A DNA stretch of 64,000 bases. It comes from Branchiostoma belcheri. Lineage: Eukaryota; Chordata; Leptocardii; Amphioxiformes; Branchiostomatidae. Location of the stretch: NCBI RefSeq assembly GCF_001625305.1, contig NW_017802780.1, positions 443,452 to 507,451 on the forward strand, written 5' to 3'. The position numbers and the translations under genes were made by a program. The notes under the pieces were generated by a model that did no database searches, was not told the origin of the DNA, and worked only from the letters and a program-made list of their open reading frames with translations. Below are positions 52,700 to 64,000 of this stretch, piece after piece (within the stretch, counting starts at the first letter, position 1; each line of letters opens with the position of its first letter).

Positions 52700-55275
52700 A
52701 GTGCGACATAATACTCTAAATCCTCACTGACCATCAAGCTATATTTCTAAAACTGAAATTCCAGAGCTGTGCTAGTGGCCCTGGAGTCTTTGAACCTAAT
52801 GTGCGCGCGTGGATTTCTTTAGAGACAGAGAATACTGTAAGAAAATAAGTGAGATATTTCAAAAAAATACCTAATTAAAGAGATATTGTTGATCAAAATA
52901 GCTGAGTTTTCTAAGTAATATGGAGCTAAGAAAGCCAGAGAAATCAGAGTAAAGATTGAAATGCATGTAAAAAAAACTCTGCTCTCCTTAAATGTAAATG
53001 ATACCTTTAAACCATCTAACAGTCAGATAGTCAACGGTCAGACACAATCTGATCTAAAAGACCACTTTAAGAAAATAAATCACAGGGTGCTGATATAAGA
53101 ACTAGAGCCCGACAGAGGAAAGGGGGTGAAATACCAACTAAATACTTTTTTTTTCAAATTTAGAAAAGAGGTATGGACAAAGATATTGATTTTTTATCTA
53201 TTTCAGGGAAAGAGGATAAAAAGGAATCTGATATTTTTAAAGAATTTAAGAAATACTATGAGCAGCTATATAAGACAGTTTAGCCGATTTAGCAATAGAT
53301 AAATATTTAGCCTACAATTATAAAATGTCACGAATCAAACAGACCAACAATTCTTAGATTAATCAATTACAAAAGAAGAATGAAAGCTAGCCCTATTCTC
53401 AATGGAATGAAGCCCTATTCTCAATGAAAGTAAAACAAAAGCCCTGGCTTGAATTGCCTTTCCTCAGAATTATTTCAGTGTTCTGGCCAATCATAGGAGA
53501 CCTAGGCAGCTGGAGGCTAGTAATAGGCCTTCTTCACACTGAATATAAAATCGTCTCCTTTGTTTTCACCGACAGACTGAATAAAAGCTCTACACAAATT
53601 AATAGAAAACGATCAAACAACCTACATCCAGAGTAGATTTATTGGACAAAATATAAGACTTATTAAAGGTGTTATTGAGTGTGCTGAAACCAAAACATAA
53701 GTTATCTTTATGGATTTTACCAAAGCTTTAGACTCCTCGAATAGAATGTTTATGTGGAAAGTGTTGAAAAATTTAATTTGGCCCCTTTCTTGTTTAAAGT
53801 TACATAATAAAGTAGAAATCAAACATTACGAGTAGCTAATGATACCACGCTATTAGCCTCTGATAAGATATCTATGTAAAATCTTTTAGACATATACAGC
53901 ATGTTTGTAACGTATCAAGCCTAAAACTGAATATAAGTAAATGCAAGTAGGCCCCTTGGTATCTCTTAGCCAAAAACCCATATCGAATCCCTTTATATTA
54001 CCATTTTCAACAGAAACCTACACTATGAATGTGAACTGCTGTACTGGAAAAAGATAGAACGACTTAAATTACACTACATGTCTGAAAAGAGACCTAACTC
54101 TCTATGGACAAGTCGCAGTACTAAAATTCCTTGCTGTTTCTCAAATCATTTACAACATGTCAATGGTTATTACCCATCTTGGGTTTTAGAAACTGTAAAG
54201 ATAGAAATGTTAACCTTTTGTGTTTGTGTGAAAAGAAAAAAAAAGAGTTCAAGAAATGTCACAGTCAACCAATTGCATTTGGTGGCCTAGGTCTGACAAA
54301 TCTGGACTATAAGAAACAATCCCTACTTGCACCTTGTGTACAAAGACTAGTAACGAATAACAATGCAAGATTTAAAGCAATAGCTTTAACATACATAAAG
54401 TTCTATGGTCTAGAAAACCTGTTATTTCATATAAATTTCTGCTGTGAAATGGATGGATCAGACATGAGTAAACTCCCCATATTTTACAAGCAGGTAAATA
54501 TATCATTCCACTCAGCTGGTGAGGTGGGAAGAACAAACCATCTGATATTAATGAAATAATGAAATTACATTTTGGTGCAATGGTCACAAAGAAACACTCT
54601 TCTTTCAAGTTCGATTAGAGAAGGCAAAATATTTTTAAAAGACCTTTCCCCTTTGGCAAGTTCATTTCCCTAAACCACTTCCCTCGACTAACAAATAGCA
54701 CAAGACCGAATGGTATCATTGTCATTGAATATTTAACACTTTTCAAGCTATAACTCTTACATAAAAGAAACGTATTAAGAATCATAAAGGCCCAAGCCCT
54801 TATCCCTTTTACCTCAGTACCCTTAACCCCCATATTTTTTATGACAAAAGAAGACAACAAATCAAATCCAGGAATTTGTTCAAATTCCTGTATACTATAA
54901 TTATGCAGACACATATGAAGCTGCCCAACTGTGGCAAAAAAAAATATCAATTTCCAACTCTATATTGGAAAAAATCTGGTGTTTATTAAGCACAAAGATC
55001 ATGTAAATACACTAAGTTAGCAGAGATAACTACAAATTGCCACACCAGATTTTGCCACATATTCTTAACCCTCACAAATGGCATATCAAAGATGATAACG
55101 GGCAAATATTTAATTCAACATGTACTTTACGTAACATTGGAAGAGCTGAAGACTATGAACACCTGTTTCTTAGATGCAAAAGACTAGGTAATTTTTGGGA
55201 CTTACTACATAACATTGTACCTATTCCTGACACAAAAATTACTTATACCATGAGATTATATTTGGAAACATAAAT
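52700..55275 (+). mobile_element. L1/Tx1-type LINE remnant, reverse transcriptase to C-terminus
   Basis: Highly broken ORF2. In order: endonuclease end (LTDHQ...GPGVFEPN), the KKAREIRVKIE linker, fingers, LIENDQTTYIQ and FIGQNIRLIKGVIECAE, catalytic VIFMDFTKALDS, then a LYGQVAVLKFLAVSQIIYNM-like thumb segment, FGGLGLTNLDYKKQSLLA and finally the CCHC-type knuckle CTLRNIGRAEDYEHLFLRC. No intact protein. Confidence 0.82.
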
Positions 55276-55589
55276 CAGTCACTAAGCACTTATGACTTAA
55301 AGAAAAGAACCTTTATATTGACCGTAACCAAATGGACTATTTCCAAAACCTGGGGATAGATTAGAAAACGAACACACACACACGCATGTGTATCACAGAC
55401 CTGATTAGAATCTTTGAAAAGGACCTTAATAACAGAATTACCAAATACCCCCTTATCTAAGAACATTTCCTTTATTGTATTTCCTACTACATTTGTTGTT
55501 ATTGCGACTGTTCTGTTAAAGTCTACCTCCTGAATTTTTGTATAGATGTGTTCTAAACATTTAAAGTGTTCTGTTTTTAAAAGTGCAGT

Positions 55590-55870
55590 ACATTGTATGA
55601 GCTAGATGTTAATGCTTCACCATGGACTGAAGCTAGGTGTTACTGGTTCACTGTGTACTAAAGCTAGGTGATACTGGTTCTCTGTACTAAAGCTAGGTGC
55701 TACATGTATAGTGAAGCTATGTGCTATAGGTTCAATATGTACTAAAGCCAGGTTAACTAAGTAATGAAGCTTTACGCTACTGGAAGCTACTGGTTCACTG
55801 TGAAGTTTTGTGAACTGAAGCTAGGTGCTACCAGTGCACTGTGTACTAAAGCTAGGTATTACAACTAGTA
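55590..55870. repeat. Minisatellite, about 30-bp GAAGCTAGGTG(T/C)TACTGGTTCA unit
   Basis: Irregular copies of ACTAAAGCTAGGTGNTACTG separated by TTCACTGTGT. Repeated in the second unit at 59065-59345. Confidence 0.8.
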
Positions 55871-55969
55871 CTTAAAAAAGACCTCACAAAGGCCAATGTC
55901 ATTTACAGACTTAAATGTGTGGAAACCAAGGAGACCACAAAGTAAGGCCGCTGAAAGTAAGGTACAAGG

Positions 55970-56800
55970 AACATTGCCGACTTATCGCTAACGGCTACTC
56001 CTCAGCCATTTTCCACCACTTATAACACAGCCAGTGGAAATCTTTCAAGCTCAAATCTACGGATGTCGTAGGTCGTGAAACCCACCACTGGTGGAAAAGG
56101 GGAGTTAGAGAGGCTATGTATGAGAGGATGTACAACCCCACTCTCAACAGAGTAGATCTCTCAGGCACTTAGGATCTAGTGCTCGGGGCCCTACAGACAG
56201 GCAACACTTATGCTCCTGTTCTGAAACAACAGTAGCTTTTTTTACATATTTGCATCAAGCTTGTCATTACATTGTCTAACTTTTGTTCCCCTTGACTATG
56301 AAAAAAGTCTTCACTTCATTGGCATATCAATTAATAGTTCGTATATAAACCTCTGAATTCTAAGAATTCTCCAATGTCACTAGCGAAAGGTAGCTGATGC
56401 TACCTGAAACGTCTGACCGTTTCCACCCAGGTACTTGAGTAACTGTTTTTCTCACATCCAATGTACAAACGATGCGCAAATATATTTGATTTTAGTCTGT
56501 ACCCTGTGTGTCAAAGGTCATTTTAAAGAACCCGGTCTTTTGTGCGGCACACAGTCCAAAGAAAGTGGGAAAGATGACTCAAAGTAATTCAATCCTTGCC
56601 TACGGTAAAAACACATTTTAAACTAATCATCACAAAAATGCACCTGACATTGTCCTTTTTCACGGTCTGAGCATGCCAGTCGAGTCCTTAGTTAAACATC
56701 TTATTGTTAAGCTTAAACGCTTTAATTACATTTTTGCTCTATTTAACTGAACAAATGTTTGAGTTCGTGGGAGGGGGTGGAAATTGTCATTTTGCTTTTT
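55970..56800. repeat. Right arm of the long inverted repeat
   Basis: Reverse complement of 51230-52300; a direct copy lies at 59450-60520 in the second tandem unit. Confidence 0.8.
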
Positions 56801-57029
56801 GCTAATTTCAAGGCCTGGCCTTGTTTCCATTTCGCTGTTGTCGTCATCTTGCCCCACTTAAGCTGTGCGGTTTTCTTTTGAATCTTTAGAGTCAACAGAA
56901 ACCTCTCTGCTGTTCTTGTCTCCAGCGATGGGTGTAGTTCAGATAGCCTTAGTCACAGAACCTAACTTTTCCGCTTAAAGCTGGGTTGTTAATCTCGGGA
57001 CAAATTTGACAGGGCGGCTGTACAGCAAG

Positions 57030-57190
57030 ACTGCTGTGACAAATACTGTAGCCCGCCCTGTCCACCAGCCCGCCGTGACAAATACTATAGCCCGCCCTGT
57101 CCACCAGCCCGCCGTGACAAATACTGTAGCCCGCTCTGTCAACCAGCCTGCCATGACAAATACTGTAGCCCGCCCTGTTAACCAGCGCGA
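57030..57190. repeat. 39-bp minisatellite, 4 copies
   Basis: The unit GACAAATACTGTAGCCCGCC + CTGTCCACCAGCCCGCCGT is repeated four times; only two copies are at 60779-60857. It sits exactly at the duplication junction. Confidence 0.88.
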
Positions 57191-58735
57191 CGTGATGTGG
57201 AAAGTGTTGAAAAATTCAATTTGGCCCCTTTCTTGTTTAAAGTTACATAATGAGGTAGGAATTTAAAACACCACGAGTAGCTGATGGCACCACGATATTA
57301 GCCTCTGATGAGATATCTATGGAAAATCTTTCAGACATATACAGTATTATTGTAACGTATCAAGCATAAAGCTGAATATAAGTAAATGCAAAGGTTTATG
57401 GGTAGGCCCCTTGGTATCTCTTAGCCAAAAACCCATATCGAATCCCTTTATATTTACATTTTCAACAGAAACCTACACCATGAACTGCTGAACTGGAAAA
57501 AAGATAGACCAACTAAAATTACACCACATGTCTAAACAGGTAGAGACCTAACTCTCTATGGAAAAGTCGCAGTACTAAAATTCCTTGCTCTTTCACAAAT
57601 TATCTACAACATGTCAATGATTATTACCTATGTTGGGTTTTAGAAACTGTAAAAATAGAAATGTTAACCTTTTGTGTGAAAAGGAAAAAAAGAGTTAAAG
57701 AAATGTCACAGTCAACCAATTGCATTTGGTGGCCTAGGTCTGACAAATCTAGAATATCAGAAACAATCCCTACTTGCACCTTGTGTACAAAGACTAGTAA
57801 CGAAAAACAATGCTAGATGGAAAGCAATAGCTTTAACATACTTAAAGTCCTATGGTCTAGAAAACCTGTTATTTCATGTAAATTTCTTCTGTGAAAAATT
57901 GGATCAGACATGAGTAAACTCCCCATATTTTACAAGCAGGTAAATATATAATTCCACTCAGCTGGTGAGGTGGGAAGAACAACCCATCTGATGTTAATGA
58001 AATAATGAAATTACATTTTGGTGCAATGGTCACAAACTAACACTCTTCTTTTTTTTAACTTTGATTAGAGAAGGTAAAAATACTTATAAAAGGTCTTTCC
58101 TCTTTGGCAAGTTCATTTTCCTAAACCACTTCGCTCGATTAATACATAGCACAAGACCGAATGGTATCATTGAATAGTTAACACTTTTTTCAAGCTATAA
58201 CTCTTACATAAAAGAAACGTATTAAGAATCATAAAGGCCCAAGCCCTTATCCCTTTTACATCAGTACCCTTAACCCCCATATTTTAAATGACAAAACAGG
58301 ACAACAAATCAAATCCAGGAATTTGTTCAAATTCTTGTATACTATAATTATGCAGACACATATTAAGCTGCCCTACTGTGGCAAAAATCTCAATTTAAAA
58401 AAAACTGTAACCTTAATATGGGGAAAAAAACCTGGTGTTTATTAAGCACAAAGATCATGTAAATACACTAGGTTAGCAGAGTTAACTACAAATTGTCACA
58501 CCAGATTTTGCCACATATTCTTAACCCTCACAAATGGCATATCAAAGATGATAACGGGCAAATATTTAATTCAACATGTACTTTACGTAACATTGGAAGA
58601 GCTGAAGACTATGAACACCTGTTTCTTAGATGCAAAAGACTGGGTAATTTTTGGGACTTACTAAATAACATTGTACCTATAGGCTATTCCTGACAGAAAA
58701 ATTACTTATACCAGGAGATTATATTAGGAAACATA
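57191..58735 (+). mobile_element. L1/Tx1-type LINE remnant in unit 2
   Basis: Duplicated 3' part of the LINE at 52700-55275, again ending with the knuckle CTLRNIGRAEDYEHLFLRC (within 58493-58693). Broken frames throughout. Confidence 0.8.
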
Positions 58736-58825
58736 AATCAGTCACTAAGCACTTATGACTTGAAAAGAACCTTTATATTGACCGTAACCAAATGGACTAT
58801 TTCCAAAACCTGGGTATAGCTTAAA

Positions 58826-58849
58826 ACACACACACACACACACACACGC
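58826..58849. repeat. (AC)n microsatellite
   Basis: Eleven AC units; expanded relative to the same place in unit 1 (55373-55386). Confidence 0.85.
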
Positions 58850-59705
58850 ATTTGTATCACAGACATGATTAGAATCTTTGAAAAGGACCTTAAAAACAGA
58901 ATTACCAAATACCCCCTTATCTAAGAACATTTCCTTTATTGTATTTCCTACTGTAACAACATTTGTTGTTATTGCAACTGTTCTATTTAAGTCTGCCTCC
59001 TGAATTTTTGTATAGATGTGTTTTAAACATTTAAAGTGTTCTATTTTTAAAGGTGCAGTTTATTGTATGAGCTAGGTGTTAATGGTTCAACATGGACTGA
59101 AGCTAGGTGTTACTGGTTCACTGTGTACTAAAGCTAAGTGATACTGGTTCTCTGTACTAAAGCTAGGTGCTACATGTATAGTGAAGATATGTGCTATAGG
59201 TTCAATATGCACTAAAGCCAGGTTAACTAAGTAATGAAGCTTTACGCTACTGGAAGCTACTGGTTCACTGTGAAGTTTTGTGAACTGAAGCTAGGTGCTA
59301 CCAGTGCACTGTGTACTAAAGCTAGGTATTACAACTAGTACTTAAAAAAGACCTCACAAAGGCCAATGTCATTTACAGACCTAAATGTGTGGAACCCAAG
59401 GAGACCACAAAGTAAGGCCGCTGAAAGTAAGGTACAAGGAACATTGCCGACTTATCGCTAACGGCTACTCCTCAGCCATTTTCCACCACTTATAACACAG
59501 CCAGTGGAAATCTTTCAAGCTCAAATCTACGGATATCTTAGATCGTGAAACCCACTGGTGGAAAAGGAGAGTTAGAGAGGATATATATGAGAGGATTTAC
59601 AACCCCACTCTCAACAGTAGTAGAGTAGATCTCTCAATCACTTAGGATCTAGCGCTCGGGGCCCTACGGACAGGCAACACTTATGCTCCTGTTCTGAAAC
59701 AACAG

Positions 59706-59960
59706 GTCGTGTGGCGTAGCGGCAGAGTGCGCGACTCGGAACTTTGAGTCCCGGGTTCGAGTCCTGACATAACCACCGATCTTGTGCCCTTGGGAAAGGC
59801 ACTTTACACGACTTTCCTCACTTAGCTCAGGTGTAAATGAGTATTGTCCTGTCATGTATTTGTCCCCTGTGTTGGTGGCGGCATTAAGATAAGTTGAAAA
59901 AACTTGAGTGTGTCGTCACCACGTCTGGTGATTACATGTTGGAATAAAAAAATAAAAAAA
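59706..59960 (+). mobile_element. tRNA-derived SINE with A-rich tail
   Basis: tRNA-like head with A box (GTGGCGTAGCGG) and B box (GGTTCGAGTCC), body TTGTGCCCTTGGGAAAGG and CACTTTACACGACTTTCC, tail AATAAAAAAATAAAAAAAAA. Short flanking duplication AACAG (59701-59705, 59961-59965). Unit 1 lacks it at the same position (about 56225-56232). Confidence 0.88.
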
Positions 59961-60867
59961 AACAGGAGCTTTTCTACATATTTGCATCAAGCTTGTCATT
60001 ACATTGTCTAACTTTTGTTCCCCTTGACTATAAAAAAAGTCTTCACTTCATTGGCATATCAATTAATAGTTCGTATGTATAAACCTCTGAATCCTAAGAA
60101 TTCTCCGATGTCACTAGCGAAAGGTAGCTGATGCTACCTGAAATGTCTGACTGTTTCCAAAATTAAACCCAGGTACTGGAGTAACTGTTTTTCTCACATC
60201 CCATGTACAAACGATGCGCAAATATAATTGATTATAGTCAGTACCCTGTGTGTCAAAAGTCATTTTAAACAACCCGGTCTTTTGTGCGGCACACAATTCA
60301 AAGGAAATGGAAAAGATGACTCAAAGTAATTCAATCCTTGCCTACGGTAAAAACACCTTTTAAACTAATCATCACAAAAATGCACCTGACATTGTCCTTT
60401 TTCACGGTTTGAGCATGCCAGTCGGGTCCTTAGTTAAACAGTTCATTGTTAAGCTTAAAAGGTCTACTAACAGTTTTACTCTATTTAACTGAACAAAGAT
60501 TTGAGTTCGTGGGAGGGGGTGGAAATTGTCAGTTTGCTTTTTGTTAATTTCAAGGACTGGCCTTGTTTCCATTCCGCTGTTGTCGTCATCTTGCCCCACT
60601 TAAGTTGTGCGGTTTTCTTTTGAATCTTTAGAGTCAACAGAAACCTCTCTGCTGTTCTTGTCTCCAGCGATGGGTGTAGTTAAGATAGCCTTAGTCACAG
60701 AACCTAACTTTTCGGCTTATAGCCGGGTTGTTCATCTCGGGACAAATTTGACAGGGCGGCTGTACAGCAAGACTGCTGTGACAAATACTGTAGCCCGCCC
60801 TGTCCACCAGCCCGCCGTGACAAATACTGTAGCCCGCCCTGTCCACCTGCCAGCTGAAAATACCTTA

Positions 60868-61446
60868 AGACTCGGAGACAAGTAACTTTGCTTACTTCGG
60901 AAATATAACTAATAGCAGCAAAGACAACACACAATGTGCATGTTCTTCCAGCATGAGTCAGTAATGAAAGCTCTAGCTGCTACGTTTTGTAAGTGTGGAA
61001 AGGAGATTTGAAATGATCATGATCTACCTGTAAGGCGGGTAAGGTATTCATAAGTGCGCTTGGCCGGGGGTAGGCTGGACTATACATGTTGTATTCGATA
61101 ACTTTACGCTGCAAGTTTTGTTGGCAGACGGTGGAATATTATTTAGTTCATGCGTGGCTCGCCTTGTGGCCAGTCTATCGTGGTTTCTAGTTTTAAGTTT
61201 ATTTTGTGTCTTAGTGGTCTAGAGTGGGTTGCCTTTAGACCTTTATACGTTCTCCGAAGCCAGGTATAACAAGGCTCCCCGGTAGGTTTTGAACGACATG
61301 AGTTTATATATCCTGCTGTGTAAGAGTCCTACAGGACGTAAAATTATTACCGGGAAGCCTAGCTGAACTGGGCGGCGTGGATCGTCTACACGCCCGAAGG
61401 AATCCCACCTAAACCTCGGCACAGTGGACACCAGGCTATTAGACAA
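60868..61446. repeat. Direct repeat R1
   Basis: About 580 bp matching R2 (62057-62617) in order: AGACTCGGAGACAA, CCAGTCTATCGTGGTTT, TATACGTTCTCCG, ACCGGGAAGCCTAGCTGAAC and GATCGTCTACACGCCCGAAG. Unrecognised family. Confidence 0.75.
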
Positions 61447-62056
61447 AAAGAGTAAAAATCAATTTCGTAATATAAAGTTTCAAGTAGCTTATTGAAATGA
61501 CTTAATATAATGGTTGCACTAAAGTCTATAATTAGATTATAAGATTATGATAAGATATAAGAATTATGACTCATAAGGCATTTAATAAACAAACGATTGG
61601 TTGTGTATGTCTCCTAATTTTTGGGAGCCAGTCATTATTCTTTTAAAACCTACTACTTTTAGCTCGCTTTTAAGGTTAATCCAAACAATAAAGTAAAAAG
61701 GTCGTTGAGAATGTTGAATAGCGTGATGTTATTCTCCTTTTAGACAGATATTATGTTATTTAACTGTCACATTTTACATACAAAGAAGGCAAATACCCGA
61801 TGAACAGAATTCGAAAACATTCTTGTAATAATGTGATTTAACAACTCAGATGAACTTTCATGCAGAATTCGAAAGCTTTGTCTAGTTCATGCCTTCGACT
61901 TCCTGATGCCTTTACTTGCTGGTTGGAACAAAATGAGAGTTTTTATATGGGAGAGAAGAAAAAAATGCTATAATTTGCCTTTACCGCCAATAAAAACAAT
62001 AAGGATGTACTCTGGTTATTGTAACGACAAACTAAGACGGATGAAAATGTTACTTT

Positions 62057-62617
62057 AGACTTGGAGACAAAAATATTGCCTGCTTCGAAAATATCACTAG
62101 TAGCAGCAAGGGCAACCTGCACTGTGCTTGTACTTCCGGCATGGGCAAGTAATGAAGGCACTAGTTGCTACTTTTTGTTTGTGGGGTAAGGGGATAAAAG
62201 AATAAGATTATCTACCTGCAAGATATCCCACCGTTTGCTTGACTGGGAATAGGCGGGATCGAACGTGTTGCCTTCCCGCCGAGTTAGTTCACTTTATAGA
62301 CTGCGAGTTTTGTCGGCGGCCTTTCGAATGTAATTTTCTTCATGCGTGGGTGTTAGAATGCTAGCCTGGTGACCAGTCTATCGTGGTTTTTGGAGGGTTG
62401 CCTTTGAACCTGTATACGTTCTCCGCAGTCATTTTCAACAGGGCTCCCCGGTGCTATTGCACGACGGGAGTTTGTCTAACTCCTGCAATAAAAAAAAGTC
62501 CTACAGCACGTAAAATTCCTACCGGGAAGCCTAGCTGAACTGGTCGGTGGGGATCGTCTACACGCCCGAAGGGATGCCGCCCAAACCTCGGTATACGGAC
62601 ACTAGGTTATTAGACAG
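62057..62617. repeat. Direct repeat R2
   Basis: Second copy of R1, about 610 bp further on. The spacer 61447-62056 has no recognised gene. Confidence 0.75.
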
Positions 62618-62752
62618 CTAAAACTTAGTTTCTACAATACTTGAAAACCGGGTTTAAAAATAGTAAAATGTAGGGAATTATTTACATGATATGAGATGTG
62701 TAAAATGAGGGGGAAATTAACTCTGCGGAAATAGAGAGTTTATCCACCGTTC

Positions 62753-63274
62753 CACAAGTTTATCCGTGGGGTCGTGTGGCGCAATCGGTAGCGCGTTCGG
62801 CTCACACTCAAGAGGTCGTGGGTTCGAACCCCACCTTGTCACCGATCTTGTGCCCTTGGGAAAGGCACTTTACTCACTTCAATTTCCTCACTTCACTCAG
62901 GTGGAAATGAGTACCTAGCTTCGGCTAGGGACGTCCCTCGGATAGGACGTTAAATTCATGTCCCGTGTTTGGGGAGAGCCACACCCCACGCACGTTAAAG
63001 AACCCACCACACCTTTCGAAAAAGAGTGGGGGCATGCCCCGGTGTGCGATTGTACAAACACTACTGTATGGAGTTGGTGATTCACTTCAAATCACCCGAA
63101 TGGAGGCCTGGCGAACCTTTGTTCCGTACCAGCCACGTGGTGATTACATCATTACACATGGTGATTACATCATCACCCGGACGGAGGCGTGGCTAACCCT
63201 GTCGAAAGGGTATGCCACCTCGTAAGGGGCGGTATAACCCCGACCAATACGGTCGACCGATGATGATGATGATG
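62753..63274 (+). mobile_element. tRNA-derived SINE, second family, with (GAT)n tail
   Basis: tRNA-like head at about 62772-62843 (A box TGGCGCAATCGG, B box GGTTCGAACCC), the same CCTTGGGAAAGGCACTT core as the other SINEs, then a different 3' part ending (GAT)n. Flanked by the 11-bp repeat ATCCACCGTTC at 62742-62752 and 63275-63285. The tail matches that of RTE elements, which would be its mobilising partner. Confidence 0.82.
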
Positions 63275-63285
63275 ATCCACCGTTC

Positions 63286-63908
63286 ATCCGTCTGCGCTGT
63301 TTGTCTGTGAAAAGTCGCTACGTTCAAAGGCAATAAATAATACAAGTTAATCTCTCTTTTTCCGTACAGAGTTAGAGCTGTTGGGTTTAAGATATAAATC
63401 AATCCACGTACTTGGTGGATTTTTGGCGGCTTTTTCCGTCAAGTCGGTGCAAAGGTCATATCGCGCATGACACTGAAACTTAACTTTGAGAAAGTCAGTT
63501 TTTTTTTATTATTTACATGATATAAGACGTGTAAAATGAGGGGGAAATTAACCCTCAAGCTGACTGACTCTCCTGACCAAGTATTCCCCTTTGTTGGAGA
63601 GCCCTACACTAGTAGGTTGGCCTTGTGAAAGGCAATACTATTACTGAAAACAACCGTAACGTACGTAAAAAATATATATATATATTTCAGGTTGCAGCGT
63701 TAAGGGAAATAGCATTGCAGCCACGACTCTATGCGGAATGCGTGAAAACTGCAGCGTATAGAGAATTAGTTTCTACTTCAATCAATACATCGACTTCCAC
63801 TTTTGCACGGTATAACGTTACTATCAGCGAGCATAATAACTCAAAACCTGGCTGCCGAATAGCATTGAATTACAGTCGAATGTACCGTGGCCGACAAGAA
63901 CAAAATTT
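63286..63908. other. Intergenic, short repeats only
   Basis: 63508-63556 repeats 62675-62721 (TTATTTACATGATAT..., AAAATGAGGGGGAAATTAA). A (TA)n tract is at 63672-63686. No gene recognised. Confidence 0.45.
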
Positions 63909-64000
63909 TACACCGCAACTTTTGGTGTTTTACACCGCAACTTTTGGTGTTTTACACTGCAACTTTGGGTGTTTTACACTGCAACTTTTGCTGTGTTTTA
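63909..64000. repeat. 22-bp tandem repeat running off the window
   Basis: Copies of TACACCGCAACTTTTGGTGT(TT) start at 63909, 63931, 63953 and 63975. The unit is internally palindromic (ACACC...GGTGT). Confidence 0.9.

Larger units (their letters stand above)
53750..57190. repeat. Tandem duplication, unit 1 (about 3.4 kb)
   Basis: Colinear with 57191-60860 at high identity, starting ATGTGGAAAGTGTTGAAAAA and ending in the 39-bp minisatellite. It includes the L1 3' half, the AAAGCTAGGTG minisatellite and the right inverted-repeat arm. Confidence 0.85.
57191..60860. repeat. Tandem duplication, unit 2 (about 3.7 kb)
   Basis: Second copy of 53750-57190. Its extra length is largely the SINE at 59706-59960. 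Small indels separate the copies. Confidence 0.85.

Noticed and set aside
59706..59772. A tRNA gene
   Set aside because: Same reasoning: SINE head followed by core and A-rich tail, absent from the duplicated unit.
60868..62617. An LTR retrotransposon with R1 and R2 as LTRs
   Set aside because: No TG...CA ends, primer-binding site, polypurine tract or gag/pol trace between them.
62772..62843. A tRNA gene
   Set aside because: A and B boxes are present, but the anticodon stem pairs poorly and the sequence continues into a SINE body with target duplication; it is a tRNA-derived SINE head.

Overview
This window is animal nuclear DNA. It has short spliced exons joined by phase-1 introns, poly(A)-tailed and (TGA)n-tailed retrotransposon inserts, tRNA-derived SINEs, TTAA-flanked DNA transposons and many micro- and minisatellites; there are no operons and no long intact genes. 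The mix of exon-shuffled C-type lectin and cysteine-rich modules with this repeat content suggests an invertebrate deuterostome, most probably a lancelet (Branchiostoma). That assignment is inference, not proof.

Two host genes can be built exon by exon, both on the minus strand. Gene A (about 5.6-10.6 kb) encodes a type II membrane protein: an 80-residue acidic cytoplasmic N-terminus, one transmembrane helix, a Thr/Ser/Asn-rich mucin-like stalk made of 11-residue and 6-residue repeats, a short acidic linker and an eight-cysteine hevein-like (chitin-binding type 1-like) module; its last exon is uncertain. Gene B (28.8-36.0 kb) is complete as modelled: 13 exons with phases that agree throughout, 623 residues, giving a signal peptide, two copies of a VWC-like cysteine-rich module (each spread over three exons), a long helical region of unrecognised family and a C-terminal C-type lectin domain with EPN and WND sugar/calcium motifs. 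Both look like surface or secreted carbohydrate-binding proteins; a role in innate recognition is inferred only.

The rest is a transposon graveyard with readable stratigraphy. 0-4.2 kb: piggyBac-like TTAA elements, one carrying an RTE insert and an L1/Tx1 insert, each with its own target-site duplication. 10.7-12.6 kb: a duplicated segment in which one copy holds two insertions and the other shows the empty sites. 15.5-16.6 kb: the 5' half of an RTE element. 18.4-24.2 kb: three short inverted-repeat elements. 26-28.3 kb: tandem repeats. 36.4-43.2 kb: an L1/Tx1 5' region, then a third piggyBac-like copy split by a 4.1-kb long-TIR element with a tandem-repeat core. 46-49 kb: GC-rich duplications and a 21-bp minisatellite. 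49.4-49.7 kb: a possible minus-strand promoter with first exon. 51.2-60.9 kb: a fold-back arrangement around L1 remnants, followed by a 3.4-kb tandem duplication. 60.9-64 kb: a further direct repeat, a SINE with an RTE-type tail and a 22-bp tandem repeat running off the end.

The most notable non-genic signal is that the piggyBac-like copies carry a conserved X-box-like palindrome next to a CRE, YY1-like motifs and helically phased CRE half-sites, so they may have spread ready-made regulatory modules.
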